From NCBI GenBank assembly GCA_000695325.1, contig AVPN01000118.1:34550-93659 (forward strand): 59,110 nucleotides of DNA, written 5' to 3'. This document shows, in pieces, positions 35,605 to 44,511 of this stretch. Position 1 is the stretch's first letter. Each line of letters opens with the position of its first letter. Source of the stretch: Pleurobrachia bachei (lineage: Eukaryota > Ctenophora > Tentaculata > Cydippida > Pleurobrachiidae). The translations under genes were made by a program, and so were the position numbers. Below the pieces are notes generated by a model. The model was not told the DNA's origin. It saw nothing but the letters and a program-made list of their open reading frames with translations, and did no database searches.

Positions 35605-38394
35605 TCACTTCTTCAGTTTTATAGCGAACAGCGCTACTATCATACACAGGACCACAAGAGCTAAGAAGATAATGAAAATGCATTTCCGTCCTCGCTTCTG
35701 GTGTTGTTCCGCTTTTTGTAACTGCTCAAAACCATCCTCTACCTGCAAGAAATAGGATTATTAATAAGTTAATTAGTTACCAATTAATTTGTCTTGATGT
35801 AGAATTGCTTGGAAAAACATTTGGACTGCAGACAAGATAACCCAAAAGGACGCTGCTAAAGCCATAAATAAGGAACCAACCGAATCAGAAAATACGGGTC
35901 CCTGATTGGCTGATAACCAGTCACGTGACCTAAATAACGAGTTATGATTGGTTGTTTACCTTTACAAGAGTTTGCTCCATGTTGTAATCTATCCTATCCA
36001 GTATCGTACCCTGATCCGCTACTAAATTAGCTAAATCCTTGAATATACCCTGTAACCCCGCTATACTTTCTACAATCTTTCGTATCTCCTCGTCACGTTG
36101 TTCAACTTGCCGGGAATTCTGCTCAACCATCTGGGAGAGGAATATTAGGGGTTGGTGAAATAAGACTAAGAGCGGTTGCCACATATGGGCGTGAACCCCT
36201 TTCTAACAGTTGTAACTAAGCCGACTCTGTTGTATAACTAAACCAGTTTGTGAACAATTATACAAACGGATGAGTTGCCCCATGCTGATTGATTAATTAG
36301 TTAACTAATTAGTTAATTAGTTGGTTAATTAACTGATCAGTTAATAAATTAGGTACCTGTATCTGTTGATTGGTGAATTTGCTGTCTATAAACTCGGCAT
36401 CGTCTTCAAAGGATGGTCTGAAAGAGTCGTCACCCACCCCTAACATCCTCTCCCTCTCCTCTCGGCCCTTCAACCGGTTCAGATAACTGAAAACGTCGAA
36501 GGACTTTAGGACTGAAAGTAGGACTTTTATCAATGGTACGTTACCATGTTAGATACAGAATTCCGTCTACCCTATGTGTGGTTCGTGACTCATGTCCTAA
36601 ATTTCTTGAATATACCCCAAGACTCGCCCAGCGTAGACCCTCTCTTTAACTGTCCCCAACCCCGTTACTAATATTGAGTATGATCATACTCACACATAAT
36701 GTGTACCTGTAACGTGGTAGCTAGTGATGACATGATGTTAGCACCCCCTGTTACCATAGTAACGAACCTGTAATGTGGTAGCTAGGGATGACATGATGTT
36801 AGCTGCCACCCCCCCTGTTACCATAGTAACGTACCTGTAGCGTGGTAGCTAGTGATGACATGATGTTAGCTGCCACCCCCCCTGTTACCATAGTAAGAAC
36901 TCGTTATTTAGGTCACGTGACTGGTTATTAGCCAATCAGGGACCAGGATCTCAATCTCATTCTCCTTGTCTGTCTCGTCATCAAACGCATTCCTGGGGGG
37001 GAATTGTATAAGTAAACAACCAATCAGAACTCGTTATTTAGGTCACGTGACTGGTTATCAGCCAATCAGGGACGGGGGATAGTGGTGTCAACCCGAGTGA
37101 GGGACATAGTAGTTTGGGTTGTACTTTATACAGAGTGGGAATAGTGGGGGTTACACATTACAGGGGGACTGAAATCTATTGAGACTAAAGTTAGATGTCA
37201 AAGTAGTGAACACTGAACATGATGTGATAAAATGGAGGGTAATTAGAGAAAGATCAAATACCAATTAGTTACTAATTAAAGAAATGAGTAACTAATTAGT
37301 TACCAATTATTGTTACCTGAGGTGGTTTGAGTGAAGGGACTGGAGTTGAGTCATCTTCCTCTTTATATCACTCATCTCAAACTCTATACTAGTTAGTTCA
37401 TCAGTAAATGCTGGAGGTAACATACTAGCCTCCCCTCCAGCACCACTAAAGTTACCTCCACCTCCACCCCTCTCCAGCAAGTTATCATTGTCAGCTCCCG
37501 TCTGTAACACATTACATGGTTACTATGGTTACACAGAATGCTAGTTACTTCATCAATGTCGACCAATGATTGTAGATATAAACATGCACTTTCTAGTCGG
37601 GGGCAGCAATATGACAAGTATTATACTAGCATGCCAACTCTAACACATGTTATTTAGCACAGCTCCCACACACACACAAATGCACCCTGTAATACGGTAA
37701 CCATGGTAACCATGTGGGTTGTTACCATGGTAACAAGGGGTGAGGGGGGTCGACTACTGCAGCATACCTTAACTCGCGCCGCGGGGCTAGTTACTTGGAC
37801 AGTTGTGCTCTGAAACGGGACAATATTCGAGAGCTCAATAAATATAGAATTGTATACCGGGATAGTATCTCTGATTCTCTGGCCACTACAACTCTGGCCA
37901 CTACAGCCCTGGCTTCTGACCAGTAGCCAGAGTTCCAGTGGCCAGAGATTTGGATAACCCCGGGGGATCTAGACCTAGTTTAGTTGGGATCTAGACCTAT
38001 AGTTTTGGTGCGTGGTGCTGTTTTGCCCTCGCACTAGATCATAGATCTGTTGTACGTAGGTTACTATTATATATTATACTAGCGTGAAGGTGTCAAAACA
38101 TGGGTGTTAAATTGGCACATCACCAACAAGAGAGATACAATCCAGGAAGTAACTGGGTAGTAAACTATCGAAATAAAAGCACATTTTAATAGCATTTCAG
38201 CGCGAACAAAACACAATGCGGTCTACTAACACCATGGTAACCATGGTAACCATCATGGTAACCATGGTAATTATACTCACATCATCTTGCCGGTAACTGA
38301 CGGGTCCAATGTGTCGTTTCCTCGTAGCACACCTATTTCTCTCCTTACTGAACACGTTCCAGTGGTTTGTTGTGAGCAGAGGAAACTTACTCAT
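35605..38394 (-). CDS. STX16: syntaxin-16-like SNARE, partly broken
   Basis: Minus-strand exons: 38281-38394 (MSKFPLLTTNHWNVFSKERN), 37768-37809, 37317-37501, 36944-36992 (NAFDDETDKENEIEIL), exon 5 tail about 36831-36874, 36357-36511, 35960-36130, 35605-35742. The Qa-SNARE motif (VEQRDEEIRKIVESIAGLQG through LDRIDYNMEQ) and the C-terminal anchor (CIFIIFLALVVLCMIVALFA) match syntaxin-16, which drives endosome-to-trans-Golgi fusion. The N-terminal PPAF-DE and MTQLQSLHSNHL segments match as well. About 30 residues of the Habc domain, before AANIMSSLATTLQ, are absent. That exon's tail is present three times, and frame into the next exon holds only if the donor is C|GTTACT inside a palindrome. Two donors abut hAT MITE fragments. 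It may be a haplotype error or a damaged gene; the SNARE half is intact. Confidence 0.88.
35872..35959. mobile_element. hAT-type MITE, truncated at the exon edge
   Basis: AGGAACCAACCGAATCAGAA at the left, then the core GATTGGCTGATAACCAGTCA, ending GGTTGTTTAC. The right TIR is missing; the next base is the last base of the syntaxin exon. On the gene strand its GTAAACAACC is the 5' splice site. Confidence 0.85.
36713..36896 (-). repeat. three copies of a syntaxin exon tail plus palindromic donor
   Basis: Each unit, about 62 bp, holds (on the minus strand) GCTAACATCATGTCATCACT with AGCTACCACG-TACAG, followed in two of three by GT(A/T)CGTTACTATGGTAACAG. The unit encodes ANIMSSLATTLQ, a conserved syntaxin-16 piece. 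Confidence 0.85.
36898..36945. mobile_element. hAT-type MITE core fragment at the exon 4 donor
   Basis: Contains TTATTTAGGTCACGTGACTG and CCAATCAGGGACC but no TIRs. Read on the gene strand, the donor of exon 36944-36992 is GTCCCTGATTGGC, which is MITE sequence. Confidence 0.8.
37010..37073. mobile_element. hAT-type MITE core fragment upstream of exon 4
   Basis: AAGTAAACAACCAATCAGAA through GCCAATCAGGGAC, both TIRs missing. It lies about 18 nt upstream (gene sense) of the acceptor of exon 36944-36992, so that small exon sits between two MITE fragments. Confidence 0.8.
37699..37735. promoter_or_regulatory. pair of X-box-like palindromes
   Basis: GGTAACCATGGTAACC and GTTACCATGGTAAC 6 bp apart, in the intron before a 42 nt syntaxin exon. 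They match the RFX X-box consensus; function is inference. Confidence 0.45.
38230..38271. promoter_or_regulatory. cluster of X-box-like palindromes beside the first syntaxin exon
   Basis: ACCATGGTAACCATGGTAAC, then CATCATGGTAACCATGGTAA, 10 bp inside intron 1. This is an overlapping array of the GGTAACCATGGTAACC word. Confidence 0.5.
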
Positions 38395-38577
38395 AATTCA
38401 CTGCTGATCAGGGATATCTACTGTTCTGATCTACATGGTGCTAAATAATGAGGGTTGTTAGTTGTGGCTGTTAAATTTACTCATTTCACTGCACTGCGGG
38501 AACTATTATATTGTTCTATCCCTCTACATGTTGCTAAATAAGAGGGTTGTTAGTTAGGTGGTTGTTAAATTTGGGTG

Positions 38578-40007
38578 TGTCTGTTGGGGTTGTTAGTCGG
38601 GTCTGGTGTTAGCAGCTCCCGATTTGTTAATCTTTAGTGAGGGAATTGGAGATCAGGTATTTGTAACTGTATGTTACTTTGGGTCGTGACTGATGTTTAT
38701 CTTGCATAGGGTTGGATCACAGAAGTCTGTTAGGGGTAAGTGGGTCGTTGTAGTATAGTATGTGGTGTCTGTTTATCTTTTATAGGGTTGGATCATGGCC
38801 CATGGGTGAATTACACCTGCGTCGTATGTGTTGGCTATTTATTTTTAACTATTTTTAAAGTTTGGATCATGGGTTACTCCACCAATAACAATACAAATCA
38901 TGGGTTAACCATCAGCCCAATTTAGGGGTTTGATCATCAGAGAACTGGGTCTCGACTCTCGTTACTAAGTAAATACATGGCGAACGGTTGTTATTGTACC
39001 TTTAATCACTGTGTTTACTGTTTGCCGACAGTCACCAGTAGTTTGACACGTCGTACAGAGAAAATGACATAGTTGAGCCCTTCTTAATTTCCGGCAGATC
39101 TGTCTGTATGTGGTGCGCTATCGACCAAATAGACTTCCTATTTATTAGACATCCGGGTGAGAGAGAGAAAGAGAGTCCGTGTGAATAAAATGATTTGTTC
39201 ACCAACAGAACACCACGCCTAACGTTGCTGCAGTACTGGTGCCGTGTTATCATTGGTATACTGTATGTATTCATTGTATGGGCCATTGGGCTATGTCTGT
39301 TGGGGTTGTTAGTCGGGTCTGGTGTTAGCAGCTCCCGATTTGTTAATCTTTAGTGAGGGAATTGGAGATCAGGTATTTGTAACTGTATGTTACTTTGGGT
39401 CGTGACTGATGTTTATCTTGCATAGGGTTGGATCACAGAAGTCTGTTAGGGGTAAGTGGGTCGTTGTAGTATAGTATGTGGTGTCTGTTTATCTTTTATA
39501 GGGTTGGATCATGGCCCATGGGTGAATTACACCTGCGTCGTATGTGTTGGCTATTTATTTTTAACTATTTTTAAAGTTTGGATCATGGGTTACTCCACCA
39601 ATAACAATACAAATCATGGGTTAACCATCAGCCCAATTTAGGGGTTTGATCATCAGAGAACTGGGTCTCGACTCTCGTTACTAAGTAAATACATGGCGAA
39701 CGGTTGTTATTGTACCTTTAATCACTGTGTTTACTGTTTGCCGACAGTCACCAGTAGTTTGACACGTCGTACAGAGAAAATGACATAGTTGAGCCCTTCT
39801 TAATTTCCGGCAGATCTGTCTGTATGTGGTGCGCTATCGATCAAATAGACTTCCTATTTGTTATACATCCGGGTGAGAGAGAGAGAGACAGTCCGTGTGA
39901 ATAAAATGATTTGTTCACCAACAGAACACCACGTCTAACGTTGCTGCAGTACTGGTGCCGTGTTATCATTGGCATACTGTATGTATTCATTGTATGGGCC
40001 ATTGGGC
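38578..40007. repeat. tandem duplication, two copies of about 716 bp
   Basis: Copy 1 runs 38578-39293, copy 2 39294-about 40007, starting TGTCTGTTGGGGTTGTTAGT and ending GTATGGGCCATTGGGC. I saw only a few differences (for example CGACCAAAT/CGATCAAAT, TATTAGAC/TGTTATAC, GAGAAAGAG/GAGAGAGAC). It fills the space between the divergent syntaxin and TmpA-like genes. The identical small open frames in the copies look non-coding. Confidence 0.92.
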
Positions 40008-40379
40008 CATCCATTGTATTTACTTAGTATACCTAGTAATGCTAATGACTAAACCACCATACTTACTTGTACATATAGTGCTAATCATCGAGAGAGTCGA
40101 GACCCAGTTCACACTTTATTTACTTAGTACCAGGTGTTATATTAGTACCAACCATAACAACTGCATAGACTCTGGGATATATAGTGTGGTAACTACCAGC
40201 TGATAACACACTTCCTGCTTTGGTGTATATTTACCGGTTCATGTCCAGTGTTTTGGTATTCTTGACCGGTTCATATCCCCTGTTTTGTTCGATCAAGGCA
40301 AGTAAGGCTAATTTCAAAAGTTGAGAGACCTGTAGTACTTTCCAGTTTTTGATTCAAACTATTTTTAGCTCCTCCCTAT

Positions 40380-42779
40380 ATGTCACCTGATGGCGGCGGC
40401 ACGCCCGTCACCCGTCGTCCTGGAACCCTCTTTATCCCAACCACCGCTACTCCAGCCCGCCGCCCCGTGGACACCACAACAGTAACCACCACCCCGGCCC
40501 GTCGTCCCGGAACCCTGACCATCCCCCACACCAACACTCCTTCCAACAGTGTCGCAGCAACCCCCATCCCCGGGAGGAGGAAAGTCACGGTGCACGGGAG
40601 AGAGAGGGGAATCGATACCCCTGATACAGACACAAAAGACGAGGAAATACTTTGGGATGAAATGTTCGCAGTGGAGACAGCCGGCGGAGGGTCAGGGGAG
40701 GAGGTGGTCACAACTCTAGGGAGACGTAATGCTCCTTTTATCACTTATGAACTGTTTATCTGGGTTGTACATGTGGTTGTTACAGGGATTGCAGTTGCTG
40801 ATAGGTTTGTGTGGAATGCCTGGCCCAGACAAAATACTTTTAAGATCGGTGGTGGGTCAGCAGGGAGTGACAAGATAGATGGGATCATGGAGGGTCCTTG
40901 GTCTGTTCAATTTTATGATATTTGTGCGAGAGTGTCAGGGAGATACTCTATAGTCACACTAAACCTGTTGTTATTAGTGAGGCTAAGAGTTGTTGAGAGC
41001 TGCCTGGCTACCAGTCGGATCGCTAAATATCTCTTAGATTGTAGTAACATTGTAAATGCTAATATCAGATTACACGTGTACAACGGGTTGATACTCGTGG
41101 TAATGATGCTACTGCACGTTTGGAGTATCTTGCTGCCATGTTTGGTGGATGGTTTCGCTGTTCAGGTTCTGTCAGGGACCCTAGAGTGGCCATTATCAGA
41201 ACGGAAACCAGCAGGTTTCAAAGATGCCGATGCAGCGAACGAGATGATGAGTTTACAATATGATGATGTATTCAGGATCATCGAAATGACATTTATATTT
41301 GGAGTTCTGCTGCCCCTCTCCTATTTTTGGTACCGTAGAAAATGGCACATTGCGATTCACGTACATCGTGTTATGGCTGCTATCTTCTGCATCGATATAG
41401 TCCGGCGGCACACCCACCCTCACTCCATCCTTCTCAATATCCCCGTGTTTCTGGTATGGATTATTGATAAGCTCGTGTTTAGTTTCTGGAATCACGTTCC
41501 TCTGAGAAGGTTCCATCGTGTCAAACTGGGCAGTGAGTACATGGTATTACTCTGGAACGCAGGGTCGCACTTCAGTAAGACCCTAGGACCCAACTTCTAT
41601 CTGAAAATGAGGGATACATCCCTCTCTGAGAACCCTCATCCCTTCACCGCCTTCCAGAACAGACGGGGGACAAACCTGGGTGGGTTGGCGGGGGAATGGA
41701 CTACTGGGATCGTGGTGAAAGTATTTCGGAACTCTAGGAAATACCCCCTGGGCGTTAAAGACAGGGTGTCCCACACTGGCCGAATCATGGACACTCCTGC
41801 CAATTCTATCCTGTTAGACACATACGGTCCTTACCAAGGTGAGATGTCTGATCTTATAACTCATGCCCAAAACGGGACACTACCCTGCGATGGGAAGTGC
41901 TCCTGTCTACCCCTCGGAGTGTTACACTCCTGTCTGGAAAACTTCAGCCGAGCAGTACACACTAATACTGGTACCGTGGTACTGATCGGAACTGGTTCTG
42001 GTATCAACTATCTGTTAGACGCGATGCAGTATAATTTCTCGGGTCATAAACAGCTAGTTATCATCTACTCCACAAGAGATAACAACTTGTTCAATTGGGC
42101 CCGATGGATGGTGGATAAGCTGGTAACTAACGGTGACACTCATCTTAAGATTCTCATGTCCAACACCGATGCTGCTGTACGAATCAGATCAGCTCACACC
42201 AACGGGAAGGTGGAGGCGACATATCAGAAGCAGAACAATCACCCTGAGATAGTCCGGTATACTGTGGGAAGGATAGATTTCGAAACAGAGATCCCTCTTG
42301 GGTCTCAGGTGTTTTTCCAAGGCTCTTGGCAGGTCAGAAAGGCTGTCTCAGCGGCCTGCAAGAGGAACAAATGCACGGGCTACTACGGACGGGGTACAAC
42401 CAATATCTACAAGAATCCACTCCGAATAGTAGCGGATAAAGCGACTGTGATAGCTAACCGAGTCACAACTTCCGTCACACAGATCGGGAAATACATTTAC
42501 AGTTCGAGAGGATCGCTAAACTTTGAGAGTACGATACCAGAGCTTCCGCAGCTGGAAATGGGGACACCCATTGCCGAAGAAAGTCCGGGCGGGTATAACA
42601 GCGAGAAAAAAACAGTAAGAGTGGATCATGATAGTGATAAAAGGACGGTTAGAGACGATCATAAGAGTGAGATTGATGAGAGTGTAGATTCTGATTTCGT
42701 GTCAGATGATAGCGATGGTGATGATGAGCCAGTAGGGTTTATGTTACAGAGAGTTGGGACTAGCATGGTGTTTAGGTAA
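40380..42779 (+). CDS. TmpA/TmpL-type ferric-reductase-like flavoprotein, 799 aa, intronless
   Basis: Residues 1-115 are Pro/Thr-rich with repeated (A/R)RRPGTL(F/T)IP motifs, probably disordered and cytosolic. Membrane segments lie near 121-145, 188-208, 231-256, 297-318 and 327-366. Histidines LHVYNG (232), LLHVWS (246) and AIHVHR (327-329) could ligate haem as in ferric reductases. HPFT (420-423) and TYGPYQGE (481-488) are the FAD-loop motifs, and VVLIGTGSGI (533-542) the NAD(P)H-binding loop. The tail from 730 is acidic and Ser-rich. Fungal TmpA and TmpL are membrane flavoproteins linked to spore signalling and intracellular redox control; this protein lacks TmpL's AMP-binding half. The absence of introns contrasts with its neighbours and could mean retroposition or transfer. 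The stop codon touches a truncated MITE. Family call fairly good. Confidence 0.75.
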   Translation: MSPDGGGTPVTRRPGTLFIPTTATPARRPVDTTTVTTTPARRPGTLTIPHTNTPSNSVAATPIPGRRKVTVHGRERGIDTPDTDTKDEEILWDEMFAVETAGGGSGEEVVTTLGRRNAPFITYELFIWVVHVVVTGIAVADRFVWNAWPRQNTFKIGGGSAGSDKIDGIMEGPWSVQFYDICARVSGRYSIVTLNLLLLVRLRVVESCLATSRIAKYLLDCSNIVNANIRLHVYNGLILVVMMLLHVWSILLPCLVDGFAVQVLSGTLEWPLSERKPAGFKDADAANEMMSLQYDDVFRIIEMTFIFGVLLPLSYFWYRRKWHIAIHVHRVMAAIFCIDIVRRHTHPHSILLNIPVFLVWIIDKLVFSFWNHVPLRRFHRVKLGSEYMVLLWNAGSHFSKTLGPNFYLKMRDTSLSENPHPFTAFQNRRGTNLGGLAGEWTTGIVVKVFRNSRKYPLGVKDRVSHTGRIMDTPANSILLDTYGPYQGEMSDLITHAQNGTLPCDGKCSCLPLGVLHSCLENFSRAVHTNTGTVVLIGTGSGINYLLDAMQYNFSGHKQLVIIYSTRDNNLFNWARWMVDKLVTNGDTHLKILMSNTDAAVRIRSAHTNGKVEATYQKQNNHPEIVRYTVGRIDFETEIPLGSQVFFQGSWQVRKAVSAACKRNKCTGYYGRGTTNIYKNPLRIVADKATVIANRVTTSVTQIGKYIYSSRGSLNFESTIPELPQLEMGTPIAEESPGGYNSEKKTVRVDHDSDKRTVRDDHKSEIDESVDSDFVSDDSDGDDEPVGFMLQRVGTSMVFR

Positions 42780-42865
42780 TACTGGTCCCTGATTGGCTGA
42801 TAACCAGCCGCGTGACCTAAATAATGAGTTCTGATTGGTTGTTTACTTGTGTCGGTCGGTTCCTG
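42777..42865. mobile_element. hAT-type MITE, left end missing, abutting a stop codon
   Basis: TACTGGTCCCTGATTGGCTG through CTTGTGTCGGTCGGTTCCTG. The left TIR is absent and the sequence begins at the TAA of the TmpA-like gene. Confidence 0.85.
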
Positions 42866-43151
42866 GTGTACATGAACAATGAACTATTGGAGGTAGAGAA
42901 TAGAGATGAAGAGGGTTGGAACCATAGGGTTTCCTTTCCTTTCATATTTTATATATCATGCCGCCTTGTTTTTTTTAGAGGACGCCTTTTTAAGGAAGAG
43001 AGAAAGAGAGCGAAATATGAAGTACTAAAATATTAAAAAAGACGTTTTTAACTTTACCAGAAATATGGTACTGCTGAGTTTACATATCATATATGCCTTT
43101 TTGGTTAGTATAATACTAATTCGGATTTTTAAGTTGTCAACCCCCCCCCCC

Positions 43152-43891
43152 NNNNNNNNNNNNNNNNNNNNNNNNNNNNNNNNNNNNNNNNNNNNNNNNN
43201 NNNNNNNNNNNNNNNNNNNNNNNNNNNNNNNNNNNNNNNNNNNNNNNNNNNNNNNNNNNNNNNNNNNNNNNNNNNNNNNNNNNNNNNNNNNNNNNNNNNN
43301 NNNNNNNNNNNNNNNNNNNNNNNNNNNNNNNNNNNNNNNNNNNNNNNNNNNNNNNNNNNNNNNNNNNNNNNNNNNNNNNNNNNNNNNNNNNNNNNNNNNN
43401 NNNNNNNNNNNNNNNNNNNNNNNNNNNNNNNNNNNNNNNNNNNNNNNNNNNNNNNNNNNNNNNNNNNNNNNNNNNNNNNNNNNNNNNNNNNNNNNNNNNN
43501 NNNNNNNNNNNNNNNNNNNNNNNNNNNNNNNNNNNNNNNNNNNNNNNNNNNNNNNNNNNNNNNNNNNNNNNNNNNNNNNNNNNNNNNNNNNNNNNNNNNN
43601 NNNNNNNNNNNNNNNNNNNNNNNNNNNNNNNNNNNNNNNNNNNNNNNNNNNNNNNNNNNNNNNNNNNNNNNNNNNNNNNNNNNNNNNNNNNNNNNNNNNN
43701 NNNNNNNNNNNNNNNNNNNNNNNNNNNNNNNNNNNNNNNNNNNNNNNNNNNNNNNNNNNNNNNNNNNNNNNNNNNNNNNNNNNNNNNNNNNNNNNNNNNN
43801 NNNNNNNNNNNNNNNNNNNNNNNNNNNNNNNNNNNNNNNNNNNNNNNNNNNNNNNNNNNNNNNNNNNNNNNNNNNNNNNNNNNNNNNNNNN
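43152..43891. other. assembly gap (740 N) bounded by poly-C
   Basis: N run flanked by 11 C and 9 C. The C tracts suggest the gap spans a long homopolymer or G-quadruplex-forming tract. 42866-44995 otherwise shows no gene; a 77-codon frame at 44348-44581 is partly copied at 46567-46640 and is not supported as coding. Confidence 0.95.
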
Positions 43892-44511
43892 CCCCCCCCC
43901 TCGTTTTTGGTTGCCTATCACCTGTTTACGTGTGGTGAGCACATCAAAAAGTTATAAATAACGGAGTGAAAACTTCAAAAAATCCGATTTTAGATTAATT
44001 ATTAAGCGGATGCGATGTTTTATCTCTATCTTTTCAAGCCAAACATCGTTCTCAGACGATACTATCAAAGTTTTTATCATATTAATAAAAATGGGATTAG
44101 CTTACTTAGTGTTGAATGTATATAATTGGACTGGAGTTTGGTTAATAAAACTGTTGGAACGTGTTTTTAATTATTTTGTAACTGCTTTATGATATTTAGA
44201 AAGTAGATAATTATCGGGATGTTAATCACTGTACCTACCAATAACAAACACCTTTGTCACATGCTCTCTAAGTAAACAACATACTATCGGTAACACAGAT
44301 CACCTTGCCAAGCTAGACTGTGTCTTGGGAACATAACAAGTTACACCGTGTCATACTTTCATGCTATAATGGGAGAAAGTGGGTTAGTTGGACTGACAAG
44401 TGACAAAAATCAGGACGGTTGGGAAATATATTTAGGAGGAAACCTATTCTGCGTTGAAAATTTGTTAGGGTGGCAGGGGTGTCTACACCAGATAGTGGTT
44501 GAGAGAGGGAA

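Noticed and set aside
38740-39641. Two identical 61-codon frames
   Set aside because: They are identical only because of the 716 bp duplication; no splice context, start context or family signal.
40376-40744. 122-codon minus frame opposite the TmpA-like start
   Set aside because: Shadow of the GC-rich, Pro/Thr-rich N-terminal codons; no independent support.
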